Assembly (NCBI GenBank): GCA_008012115.1
Contig: SSEB01000003.1
Span: 558,001 to 622,000, forward strand
Direction: 5' to 3'
DNA: 64,000 nucleotides
Origin: Nevskiaceae bacterium
GTDB lineage: Bacteria; Pseudomonadota; Gammaproteobacteria; Nevskiales; Nevskiaceae
Part shown: in pieces, positions 50,918 to 59,292 of the stretch
Numbering within the stretch: position 1 is the stretch's first letter
How the letters are laid out: each line of letters starts with the position of its first letter
Notes under the pieces: generated by a model
Database searches by the model: none
Seen by the model: the letters and a program-made list of their open reading frames with translations, nothing else
What the model was told of the DNA's origin: nothing
Translations under genes and position numbers: made by a program

Positions 50918-51661
50918 ATGGACAGAGCCCTGTACGTTGCGATGAGCGGCGCCACGCAGACCATGCGGGCGCAAGCCGTCAACAACAACAACATCGCCAA
51001 CGCCGGCACCGTCGGCTTCCGCGCCGAGATTGCCGCGCTGCAAGCTGCGCCAGTCAACGGGCCAGGCGAGCCGACGCGGGTCAATGCGCTGGCCGCCGAC
51101 GGCGGCTGGGATGCCACCTCCGGCGCGCTGCAGCCCACCGGCAACCCGCTGGACGTGGCGCTGCGTGACAACGCCTGGCTGGCGGTGCAGGGACCGGACG
51201 GCAAGGAAGCCTATACCCGTGCCGGCGATCTGCGGCTCAATGCCCTGGGGCAGCTCAGCAACGGTGCCGGCCACCTGGTGCTCTCCGACGGTGGCGCGCC
51301 GCTGTCGGTGCCGCCCAATGCCTCGATCACCATTGGTGGCGACGGCACCGTGTCGATCGTGCCGCTGGGCCAGGGTCCGGCGACACAGGCGACGGTGGCG
51401 CGGCTCAAGGTGGTCGATGCGCAGCCCGCGCAGTTGCAGCGCGGGGCCGATGGCCTGATGCGCGCAACGCCGGGCGCCAAGCTGCAGGCCGCGTCCGGCA
51501 ATGTGCTGGCCAGCGGCATGCTGGAGTCCAGCAACGTCAACCTGCCGCAGGCCATGGTCAGCATGATCGAGCTGGCGCGGCAGTTTGAACTGCAGGTGAA
51601 GATGATGAAGACGGTGGAGGACAACGCCACCGCTTCGCAGAGTGTGATGCGGATGAGTTGA
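50918..51661 (+). CDS. flgF: FlgF, proximal rod protein
   Basis: Rod protein of 247 residues with MDRALYVAMSGATQTMRAQA-like N-terminus, NIANAGTVGFR, and a C-terminal SSNVNLPQAMVSMIELARQFELQ helix. It is the last gene of the first flagellar block. In most gammaproteobacteria flgG follows directly; here a 7.6-kb pilin block intervenes. Confidence 0.94.
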   Translation: MDRALYVAMSGATQTMRAQAVNNNNIANAGTVGFRAEIAALQAAPVNGPGEPTRVNALAADGGWDATSGALQPTGNPLDVALRDNAWLAVQGPDGKEAYTRAGDLRLNALGQLSNGAGHLVLSDGGAPLSVPPNASITIGGDGTVSIVPLGQGPATQATVARLKVVDAQPAQLQRGADGLMRATPGAKLQAASGNVLASGMLESSNVNLPQAMVSMIELARQFELQVKMMKTVEDNATASQSVMRMS

Positions 51662-52162
51662 GGATACGGACTGCTGCTTTCAACGACAGCCCTGCGTGCC
51701 TTTATAAATCTATCCTCGCGCGGCATCTCTGCGATGCACCCGTACTCCTGCGTAAATTCCCTTCTGCCTTTAAGCGAGATTCGATTCTTTGTTTGAAGCC
51801 GCAGGCAACGCTTACGACGTTGTACTCGCGGCGGGGCTCAGGGCACGGAGCGCCAGCCACGATCCTGGAGATCGGACGCTCGCTTCTTGCAAAAGCCTGC
51901 GCCCCCATAAGGCTTGTTGACGCGCTACGTCCAAAAGATTTTCTAAAGCGAGGCTTTCTTCACCATGCCTTAGCTTTCAATAACCTTTCAAAGAGACGAC
52001 GTATTGCTGCATTCCGCAAAAGTGCCCGTTCTTTATTTTGTCTTTACGTCAACGCCGACAAGCGAGTGGTATCTTTCCATTGAAAGGTCAGCAGCATCTG
52101 CCTGGTATGTTGGACGCTAGTGAAAACGATAGGTGCCGAACGGCGATAAAACGAGCGTAAAA
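51662..52162. other. Low-GC non-coding stretch between flgF and the pilin cluster
   Basis: About 500 bases of clearly lower GC than the flagellar genes, with scattered A/T runs (for example TTTATAAATC and AAAGATTTTCTAAAG). A 141-codon open frame (51658-52083) overlaps the flgF end, has no family resemblance and an atypical composition, and is not called. No terminator, tRNA or copy of the 114-bp element is visible. It may hold the pilin promoter and the left insertion junction. Confidence 0.6.
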
Positions 52163-52204
52163 ATGTTCACGGAAGAGAGCGGCACAAGTCATGTTCTTGA
52201 AACT

Positions 52205-52813
52205 ATGCCTGCTGTCGGGCGTGTCGCGCCGGGAAAGAACGTAGATATCGTGCGGCATGCCGAGGTATTGCAGCATGGGCTGACCTTGATGGAGTTGCTC
52301 GTCACCATTGCCATTGCGGCCGTATTGATGGCCGTCGCAATTCCTAATTTCAGTGCGGCGATGCTTAACGAACGCGCAGCGTCGCAAGTCAGCAGTCTCG
52401 TCACGTCCTTGGATTACGCCCGCAGCGAGGCGGTCAAGCGTGACGCATCGGTCTGCGTCTGCGCCAGCGCGAACGGGTCCACCTGCGGCACCGACTGGAG
52501 CCAGGGGTGGCTGGTTTATACGATCACCGGCAGCGATTGCACCACGGTGAATCCGGGCGCGAGCTTAAACGTGCTGAATTCCGTGATGCAGCCCCAAAGT
52601 GGCAGCAATACGCTGACCACGAATCCGGCGAACACGACCTATCTCGGGTTCCTGCAAAGCGGGATGGCAGGCCAGGCGCAAGTGTCGTTCAAGTACTGCG
52701 ATAGCCGCGGAGCAGCAGTTGCGCGTTATGTCGAAGTCAATCCCATCGGCCGCGTGCAAGCGGCCCCCGCGCTGGGGAAGAACATTGCGGGTGTCGCGTT
52801 GACATGTCCTTGA
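52205..52813 (+). CDS. fimT: FimT/GspH-type minor pilin
   Basis: Minor pseudopilin of 202 residues by this start. Prepilin peptidase site G|LTLMELL (Glu at +5) is followed by the hydrophobic helix VTIAIAAVLMAVAIPN, and the body has the GspH pattern DYARSEAVKRDASV and a Cys pair. From ATG 52205 the leader is 25 residues; ATG 52163 or GTG 52133 would give an unusually long leader. First gene of the pilin operon. Confidence 0.85.
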   Translation: MPAVGRVAPGKNVDIVRHAEVLQHGLTLMELLVTIAIAAVLMAVAIPNFSAAMLNERAASQVSSLVTSLDYARSEAVKRDASVCVCASANGSTCGTDWSQGWLVYTITGSDCTTVNPGASLNVLNSVMQPQSGSNTLTTNPANTTYLGFLQSGMAGQAQVSFKYCDSRGAAVARYVEVNPIGRVQAAPALGKNIAGVALTCP

Positions 52814-52823
52814 CAGGCACGCC

Positions 52824-53327
52824 ATGAAATACAAATCCTCCAAAGGCTTCAGCCTGATTGAAATCCTGATCGCGCTCGTGCTGCTTTCATTGGGTCTGCT
52901 GGGCATCGAGGCGCTGGTACTCAGGACAGTTAAAGGCAACGACAGCGCCTACATGCGCAGCCAGAACGTGCAACTGGCCTACTCGATTCTCGACATGATG
53001 CGGGCCAATCGTGCTCAGGCGATGGCGCAGGGCTACGACACCGCATTCACCGCAACCTGTCCGCCACTGCCGACAGCACCCGCCGTGCTCTGCGATGCCG
53101 CGGCGTGCACCCCCGCGCAGCTAGCGACATGGGATCTTTACCAGTGGCAGCTTCGGCTTTGTGCTGCGCTTCCGTCCGGGCAGGGCAAGATCGCGACGGT
53201 CACGGCAAATGGATCGACCACTGCAACCATCACGATCCAGTGGGACGACAGCCGCGCGCAGCAAGGATATTCCAGCGCGACCGCGGCGCCGAATATTGTC
53301 TCATTCGTCCTCGGTACCGCGTTATGA
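52824..53327 (+). CDS. pilV: PilV minor pilin
   Basis: Minor pilin of 167 residues. Short basic leader MKYKSSKG then FSLIEILIALVLLSLGLLG with Glu at +5, the typical N-terminal helix. The body has two Cys pairs and ends SFVLGTAL. It primes type IV pilus assembly with PilW, PilX and PilE. Its stop overlaps the pilW ATG (ATGA). Confidence 0.9.
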   Translation: MKYKSSKGFSLIEILIALVLLSLGLLGIEALVLRTVKGNDSAYMRSQNVQLAYSILDMMRANRAQAMAQGYDTAFTATCPPLPTAPAVLCDAAACTPAQLATWDLYQWQLRLCAALPSGQGKIATVTANGSTTATITIQWDDSRAQQGYSSATAAPNIVSFVLGTAL

Positions 53328-54445
53328 GACGGGACGCCGGATTCTCCATCGTAGAACTTTTGATTGCGATGACGATTGGTCTGGTGCTGACTGGCGGAGC
53401 GTTGACCATCCTCCTGTCGATCCGGAGCAGCTTCAGCACCACCACGGGCGTGGGTGTCCTGTCGGACGATGGACGTTTCGCGCTGGACTTCCTGAGAAGC
53501 TCGATCCGTGGGGCGGGATTCATCGGCTGCAGCGACAGCAGCGCGAATCCAAGCGTCGTGGGCGCGCCACAAATCATCAATGCGCTGAACGGCAGTGGCA
53601 CGATGCCGTTCAATTTCAATCAGGCGCTTGGCGGGTACGAGTACAAAAACACGAGTCCCGGTCAGAACTATGCGCTCGGCGCGCCAGCGGTTGATGCGAC
53701 CGTCACCGATTGGACGCCCTCGTTGGATGCATCACTGAACAGCACCGTGCCGCCCTCGGGTGTCGCGGGAGCAGTTGCCGGCAGCGATGTGATCGTGATT
53801 CGAACGGGTACCACGACAGCCCCGGTCAACGTCACGGCGATCACCTCGGGGGCAAACAATTTTACGACGAACAGCAGCACGGGATTCGCAGCGGGGCAGC
53901 TGGCCGTCATCTCGAATTGCGCGGTCGCTACGACTTTCCAAATCAGCGGTGTGGCGAGCGGAAACGTCATTTCCCACGCCTCTGGAACTGCCTCCGGCAC
54001 AAATGTCTCGTCATCGTTCACCTATCCGTATTCGGCCGGTGCGATGCTGTATGGCATCGATACCCAGGTTTATTACATCGGGATCGGTGCCGATGGGGAT
54101 GGTGCGCTGATGCGGCTGGATTTGAATGGCGGCACCGCCTTTTCCGCGCAGGAACTGGTCCCCGACGTGGAAAACATGCAGGTGTTGTATGGATACGACG
54201 CCAATGGCACGCAGTCGGTCAGTCAGTACTACACCGCAAACAGCATATTCCCCGCCGTCCTGAATCCGGCTCAGATCATGACGGTGAAAATCGCAGTGCT
54301 GGTTGCGACGCCGCCCAATACGGTTCCTCGTCCAAGTACCGCCCAGGTCTTCAACCTGCTGGGCACCCAGGTAACAGCGCCGCAAGATACGCGTCAGCGG
54401 CAGGTATTTGACGCCACGATTGCGCTGCGGAACGCCGTGCCATGA
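53324..54445 (+). CDS. pilW: PilW minor pilin
   Basis: Large minor pilin of 373 residues: short leader MRRDAG, then FSIVELLIAMTIGLVLTGG with Glu at +5. The central domain (about 60-300) is Thr/Ser/Asn rich. The C-terminal region (QIMTVKIAVLVATPP, QVFDATIALRNAVP) matches PilW proteins. Coupled to pilV and pilX by four-base overlaps. Confidence 0.9.
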   Translation: MRRDAGFSIVELLIAMTIGLVLTGGALTILLSIRSSFSTTTGVGVLSDDGRFALDFLRSSIRGAGFIGCSDSSANPSVVGAPQIINALNGSGTMPFNFNQALGGYEYKNTSPGQNYALGAPAVDATVTDWTPSLDASLNSTVPPSGVAGAVAGSDVIVIRTGTTTAPVNVTAITSGANNFTTNSSTGFAAGQLAVISNCAVATTFQISGVASGNVISHASGTASGTNVSSSFTYPYSAGAMLYGIDTQVYYIGIGADGDGALMRLDLNGGTAFSAQELVPDVENMQVLYGYDANGTQSVSQYYTANSIFPAVLNPAQIMTVKIAVLVATPPNTVPRPSTAQVFNLLGTQVTAPQDTRQRQVFDATIALRNAVP

Positions 54446-54996
54446 ACAGACGCGACGAAGCACGACTTCCGTATCACCGTCAGCAGAAGGGCATTGCGCT
54501 ATTCATCTCGCTGATGTTTCTGGTGATCGCCACCCTGCTGGGCCTCGCGATCGCCCGGACCCAGTTTGCCGGGGAGCGCATGGCGCAAAACGCGCTTGAT
54601 CACGCTATGGCGGTACAGGCTGCGGAAGCGGCGCTGCGAGAGGCGGAGAACAATCTCTCGCAGGGGCAATTCACAGCCTTCACCGCCTGCGGTGCGGCGA
54701 ATACCAACGGGCTCTACTCTTTCTGTGCCAATCAAGCGAGCGCGTATTTAGGCATCAACTGGTCTAGCCCGGGCGCCACGGCGATCACGTACGGGACTGC
54801 GCCCATCCCGGGGCCGAGCCTGAGCAGCTTAAACCTGGCCTCGCCGCCGGTTTATATCGTCGAGCAATTGCCCTCGGTCATCGTGACGGGCATGAGCTTG
54901 AGCAATCCCCAAGCCACGCCGGTGTATCGGATTACCGCCTACGCCGTAGGCGGAGACTCGAACACGAGCGCGCTTGTGCAAAGCATTTACCGCTAG
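54442..54996 (+). CDS. pilX: PilX minor pilin
   Basis: Minor pilin of 184 residues. Leader ...RQQKG then IALFISLMFLVIATLLGLA; it lacks Glu at +5, as is usual in PilX. The helix continues QAAEAALREAENNL, followed by a short Ser-rich domain ending VQSIYR. Overlaps pilW by ATGA; followed 23 bases later by pilY1. Confidence 0.88.
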   Translation: MNRRDEARLPYHRQQKGIALFISLMFLVIATLLGLAIARTQFAGERMAQNALDHAMAVQAAEAALREAENNLSQGQFTAFTACGAANTNGLYSFCANQASAYLGINWSSPGATAITYGTAPIPGPSLSSLNLASPPVYIVEQLPSVIVTGMSLSNPQATPVYRITAYAVGGDSNTSALVQSIYR

Positions 54997-55019
54997 TGTT
55001 CTCGCATCGGAGAGCTGTC

Positions 55020-58000
55020 ATGCATCAGGTCAATAGGCTGATCGCGGTCTCGGTCCTATCGGCTGCCGCCGTATGGATATCCAGCGACAGTGGAGCCGCC
55101 ACCGCTCCGCCGCAGGTCAATATCTCGCAGTCGCCTTTGACCGTCGCCATCCCCGCACATGCCCAGGTCGTGTTCGCCGTGGCGAATTCCGAATCGATGG
55201 ACGGCGATTTGAGCGGTGCCATCTATCTAGGCACGGGATCGAACTCGTCGATTTCGAAGCTGAACACGTCGAGTTCGCCGGTGAACTACACCATTCCGAG
55301 CGGGTTCACCCCGCCGCTCAACCAGGGCAGCGGTGGTACGGCACCCTATACGGTGACTTCGGGGAGCAATCTCGCGGACAACTCTCCCTCTCGACTCAAT
55401 GTCGCGAAAGCGGGCATCGCCACCATTCTCAACAATTACATGGGGTCGGTTGATTTCGCGCTGTTGGACTACTCGACATCCGGAACGTCCCTGTATACCA
55501 CTTGGGTGTATTACATGAGCCCCAGTGGCGGGTTCACATTCACCTCCACCAGCGGCGGAAGCTCGAGGACAGTCGCAAACCCCTGCTACCAGGCCACGGG
55601 TACCGACTCGGTGTCCACGGCGTGTACATCGTTGGTGACATTCTATGGAGCGACGGCGGGTGTGAAGACGCTGCCCTACATGGTGATCTCGTCCAGCAGC
55701 GACGACGCCGCGATCAACGATGTGCTGTATGCCGGTTCGGGACTGTCTCCGGTGTTTGTCGCTTACAGCGGCCCCAGTCCGGCCAATCCCTATCCGCCCA
55801 ACTACACCCTCGCGCAATATAACAGCGGCAGCATCCTCGAAACTTATAAAAGCACCAGCCCGAACAACGGACAGTTCGGGACGAGTCCCACCAACGCGGG
55901 CTTTGTTCCGTTTACCACGCAGGTCATGTACAGCCAGCGTGGTTTCGGATACGGCGGCAGCCAGTCGGCGACCGGCGCCAATACAGTGTTGCCAATGACC
56001 TCGGCTGGTGCCACGCCGACGGTTGCTTCGACCAATGCGGCCATTGCCAAATTCACTCCTTACCTGGCTCCGGAAACCAACAGCAGCTCGACAACGGAAA
56101 TCAAAGCGGTTGCGGGTCAGTCTCCAGTCGGCGGTCTGCTGAAAGGCGCATTGGCCTACTTCAACACCAATCCGGCCTCCAACAACGGCTGCAAGGCGAC
56201 GAAGTACGTGGTTCTTGTCAGCGACGGACTTCCCACGGAAGACCTTAGCGGAAAATCCTGGCCACCCCTTGGTAGTGCGGCGGCGACGGGTTACGGCGTG
56301 ACGGCAACGTTCAATAGCGATGGTTCCCTGAACACCACCAACGACCAGGCGCTGACGGATGCGATCAGCGCTTTGGCGAGCCTGAAGAGCGCCGGCATCA
56401 ACACCTATGTGATTGGATTGGGCGCCGGGGTGGACCCAAGTAAAAATCCGACAGCGGCCGCCACCCTGACCGCGATGGCTGTCGCAGGCGGCACCGGCAA
56501 TTACATCGCGGCGACCAGCCCGAATGCCCTGGCTTCGGGTCTCCAGACGGTGCTTGCACAGATCATTGCGCAGACGCAGTCGGTAGCGGCGGCGGCGGTC
56601 AACTCGCACTCGCTGAAAACCGGCACCGATCTCTTCCAGGCCAGTTTTACAACAGCGGACAGTTTTGCTGACTGGACGGGCGATATTCTGGATTTCGCCT
56701 TGAACACCAGCAACGGCCAGGTCATTACGCCCCCAATATGGTCTGCCCAGGCCAAGCTGGATGTGCAGGCGGGCAATACCGGATCGGCGGGGACCGCCAC
56801 CGGCAGCAATCGCGTCATCGCCACGTGGAGTCCAGGCGCGTCTGCAGGCATTCCCTTCCAGTGGTGCTCCAGTTCGTGTTCGAGCAGCAGCATTGCCAGC
56901 ACCACCTCGCTGGGGCTCGCGCTGATGACGTCGAGCACTGACACGGCCGGTCCCAGCAGGCTCTCTTTCCTGAGGGGCAACCAGGCCCAAGAGCAGCAAA
57001 ACGGCGGTGCTTACAGGAATCGCGCGCATATCCTGGGCGATATCGTCAACAGTGCGCCGCTATACGTCGGCGCGCCGTCGGCTGCTTATGGAGGAACTTA
57101 CGGTACCTTCGCGACGAACAACGCCTCCCGTCAGCCGGTGATTTATGCGGGAGCCAACGACGGCATGTTGCATGCTTTCAATGCGACCACCGGCAACGAG
57201 ATGTTCGCGTTCATTCCCAACGCCGTGTTCTCCAATCTGATCAACCTGACCAATCCAACCGCCAACATTGCGCACCAATATTTCGTTGACGGCAGCCCGC
57301 AAGCCGGGGATGTGCAGTTCTCGGACTCCAGCTGGCACACGGTGATGGTGAGCGGCGAGGGCGGTGGCGGCAATTCGATTTTCGCACTCGACGTGACCAA
57401 CCCCGCCTCCATCACGACGGAAGCGCAATTGAGCGCCGCGGCCCTCTGGGAATTCACCGATACCAACATGGGGCTGACTTACAGCGTTCCGCAGATCGCG
57501 CTTACTGCGGCCGGATACGCGGTGTTTTTCGGCAACGGCTACAACAGCTCCACCGGCACGCCGTTCCTCTATGCGGTGAATCCTCAAACCGGCGCGAAAC
57601 TGGCGAAGATTGATCTTTGCGGCAGTGTCCCCAGCGCCTGCAGTTCGACCTATGCCAATGGGCTGTCGACAGTCGCGGTGGTGAACAGCAGCGGCGCGGT
57701 GGGTCAGCCTGTGGATCTTCTGTACGCAGGCGACCTCCAGGGCAACCTGTGGCGCGTCGATATTTCGAGCAGCAATCCCGCGAATTGGACCGTGTCTGTG
57801 CTTTTCCAGGCGCGCGACTCGAGCGGTACGCCTCAGCCCATCACGACGGCCCCCACCGTTTCGCTGAATCCGAAATACCCCACCGTGACGGGCACGATGG
57901 TTTTCTGGGGGACGGGCCAGTTGGTGGGCAACCCCGATCTGACCTCGACGCAGGTGCAAACGGTGTACGGCGTCATCGACCAGACCGCTGCCGGTGCAAC

Positions 58001-58559
58001 ACCGCCGCTGTCCGCGTTCACGCGATCGAACCTCGTGCAGCAGACCTTGACGCAGACCAGTACGACGACGGTCAGCGGCGGCACGCAGGCAGCGCGGACC
58101 GCATCCAACAATCCCGTCAACCTGCCGGCCGTGGCGGGCTGGTATGTCGATCTCAATCTCAGTCCGGCAGGCGAGCGTGTGGTCGCCAACGCCCAGATCG
58201 AGAACGGCGGCGGCGTGGTCGTCACCTCGTACGCGCCGGCGGGCGCCAGCAGCGCGAGCACCTGCTCGTCCGCGGGCAGCAGCTACCTGTACGTGTTCAA
58301 CTTTGCCACCGGCGGCGGCTTCTCCAGTCCGCAGCTCGACGTCAACCAGAGCGGCAGCGTCACCAGCGCGGATCAAATCGGAGGGAAAAATCCGGTGGGA
58401 ATGGCGCTGGGCAACAATTTTGCAACGATGCCGACGATTGTTTACAGCACGACCAATCGCACCCCCTTCAAGGAAATTTCAACCTCCGCTGCTGCCATCC
58501 AGACCGTTGCGGAGACCCCAGTCAAGATGGCCAGGCGTGCTTGGCAGGAGATCAGATGA
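55020..58559 (+). CDS. pilY1: PilY1, type IV pilus tip-associated adhesin
   Basis: Secreted tip protein of 1179 residues. Signal peptide (IAVSVLSAAAVWISSDSGAA), an N-terminal VWA-like region (about 40-550) whose MIDAS reads ANSES instead of DxSxS, and a C-terminal beta-propeller (about 660-1100) with HILGDIVNSAPLYVG, VIYAGANDGMLHAFNATTG and AGDLQGNLWRVD. A Ca-binding-like loop DVNQSGSVTSAD lies near 1120. It controls pilus retraction and adhesion. ATG 55020 has GGAG upstream; a GTG at 54996 is the alternative. Confidence 0.92.
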   Translation: MHQVNRLIAVSVLSAAAVWISSDSGAATAPPQVNISQSPLTVAIPAHAQVVFAVANSESMDGDLSGAIYLGTGSNSSISKLNTSSSPVNYTIPSGFTPPLNQGSGGTAPYTVTSGSNLADNSPSRLNVAKAGIATILNNYMGSVDFALLDYSTSGTSLYTTWVYYMSPSGGFTFTSTSGGSSRTVANPCYQATGTDSVSTACTSLVTFYGATAGVKTLPYMVISSSSDDAAINDVLYAGSGLSPVFVAYSGPSPANPYPPNYTLAQYNSGSILETYKSTSPNNGQFGTSPTNAGFVPFTTQVMYSQRGFGYGGSQSATGANTVLPMTSAGATPTVASTNAAIAKFTPYLAPETNSSSTTEIKAVAGQSPVGGLLKGALAYFNTNPASNNGCKATKYVVLVSDGLPTEDLSGKSWPPLGSAAATGYGVTATFNSDGSLNTTNDQALTDAISALASLKSAGINTYVIGLGAGVDPSKNPTAAATLTAMAVAGGTGNYIAATSPNALASGLQTVLAQIIAQTQSVAAAAVNSHSLKTGTDLFQASFTTADSFADWTGDILDFALNTSNGQVITPPIWSAQAKLDVQAGNTGSAGTATGSNRVIATWSPGASAGIPFQWCSSSCSSSSIASTTSLGLALMTSSTDTAGPSRLSFLRGNQAQEQQNGGAYRNRAHILGDIVNSAPLYVGAPSAAYGGTYGTFATNNASRQPVIYAGANDGMLHAFNATTGNEMFAFIPNAVFSNLINLTNPTANIAHQYFVDGSPQAGDVQFSDSSWHTVMVSGEGGGGNSIFALDVTNPASITTEAQLSAAALWEFTDTNMGLTYSVPQIALTAAGYAVFFGNGYNSSTGTPFLYAVNPQTGAKLAKIDLCGSVPSACSSTYANGLSTVAVVNSSGAVGQPVDLLYAGDLQGNLWRVDISSSNPANWTVSVLFQARDSSGTPQPITTAPTVSLNPKYPTVTGTMVFWGTGQLVGNPDLTSTQVQTVYGVIDQTAAGATPPLSAFTRSNLVQQTLTQTSTTTVSGGTQAARTASNNPVNLPAVAGWYVDLNLSPAGERVVANAQIENGGGVVVTSYAPAGASSASTCSSAGSSYLYVFNFATGGGFSSPQLDVNQSGSVTSADQIGGKNPVGMALGNNFATMPTIVYSTTNRTPFKEISTSAAAIQTVAETPVKMARRAWQEIR

Positions 58560-59065
58560 TGTCGCATTTCCGTTCGCTTGACCGCGTGGCGCGGCGTGCA
58601 GGCACCAGAGCGAGGCTGGTCCGCAGCCTCGAATGGCAGCCCGGCTTCACGCTGATCGAGCTGATCATCGCGATGATGGCCATCGGCATCCTGACGGCGA
58701 TCGCCTACCCGTCCTACACCAAATACGTTTCCCGTGGCCGACGCGTCGATGCGACGGCGACGCTGATGCAGGATGCGCAAATCCTCGAGCGCTGCTACAC
58801 GCAGTATTTCGCCTACAACTCGGCGAACTGCCCCACGCTGTCGACAACATCCCCGCTGGGGTACTACAAGATCAGTCTGACCGCGACGGCCTCCACCTAT
58901 ACCTTGTCGGCGACCCCGGTCTCCGGCGGTGCACAGGCCTCGGACAGCGCCTGTACCGCTTTCAGCATCAACAATACCGGCGGCAGGTGCAGCACGGGCA
59001 CTTCCGGGAACAACAATTGCAGCGCCGATACGCTGGGCGGTAACTGCTGGAACGGGCGCTCGTGA
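58556..59065 (+). CDS. pilE: PilE minor pilin
   Basis: Type IV pilin-like protein of 169 residues. A long (about 30-residue) basic leader ends QPG, then FTLIELIIAMMAIGILTAIAYPSY with Glu at +5. Residues RRVDATATLMQDAQILERCY match PilE minor pilins, and a C-terminal Cys pair is present. Overlaps pilY1 by ATGA and closes the cluster; element copy 7 begins two bases after its stop. Confidence 0.9.
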   Translation: MMSHFRSLDRVARRAGTRARLVRSLEWQPGFTLIELIIAMMAIGILTAIAYPSYTKYVSRGRRVDATATLMQDAQILERCYTQYFAYNSANCPTLSTTSPLGYYKISLTATASTYTLSATPVSGGAQASDSACTAFSINNTGGRCSTGTSGNNNCSADTLGGNCWNGRS

Positions 59066-59067
59066 GG

Positions 59068-59181
59068 GCCACCCGCTTTCCGCGTTTCCCTCGATGAATA
59101 AGTTATAAAACATCAATCAAATAAAAAATCGTTAAATATTAAATAACAAAAAGATCAAGGATTTAGCGACGAGCGGGTCTT
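59068..59181 (-). repeat. 114-bp symmetric AT-core element, copy 7 (degenerate)
   Basis: Most diverged copy. On the plus strand the left arm GCCACCCGCT is perfect but the right arm is only AGCGGGT. Inner boxes GTTAT and ATAAC keep exact positions (35-39 and 76-80 on the minus-strand reading) and length is still 114. It starts two bases after pilE and lies upstream of the flgG promoter, marking the right edge of the pilin block. Confidence 0.82.
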
Positions 59182-59235
59182 GCTCCCGTGCTCTGTGGGC
59201 GACGTATTTTTGGCGTTTCCCCACGTTCCGCGGTC

Positions 59236-59250
59236 TGGCCCGGAACTTGT
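59236..59250 (+). promoter_or_regulatory. Probable sigma54 promoter of flgGHIJK
   Basis: TGGCCCGGAACTTGT keeps the GG at -24 and ten-base spacing, with GT rather than GC at -12. It lies 43 bases upstream of flgG and would let the second flagellar block be expressed independently of the pilin insertion. Confidence 0.65.
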
Positions 59251-59292
59251 AAGACCCCCTCCAGCGGCGGCATTCCGCCACGGAGGATCGCG

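Noticed and set aside
51658-52083. 141-codon plus-strand frame between flgF and fimT
   Set aside because: Overlaps the flgF stop, has no ribosome site, no family resemblance and irregular composition.
6158-59181. Interpretation of the 114-bp family as integron attC sites
   Set aside because: They have inverted GTTAT/ATAAC boxes, but lack the attC R/L box arrangement and any integrase or gene cassette array; outer arms and fixed length do not fit attC.
6158-59181. Interpretation of the 114-bp family as a CRISPR or simple terminator set
   Set aside because: Copies are dispersed, not regularly spaced, and occur in divergent as well as convergent gaps. Outer arms are 94 bases apart, too far for terminators, apart from the nested hairpin in copy 5.
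6158-59181. Target-site duplications flanking the 114-bp elements
   Set aside because: I compared the bases on both sides of all seven copies and found no consistent direct repeat, so insertion by a classical transposase is not demonstrated.
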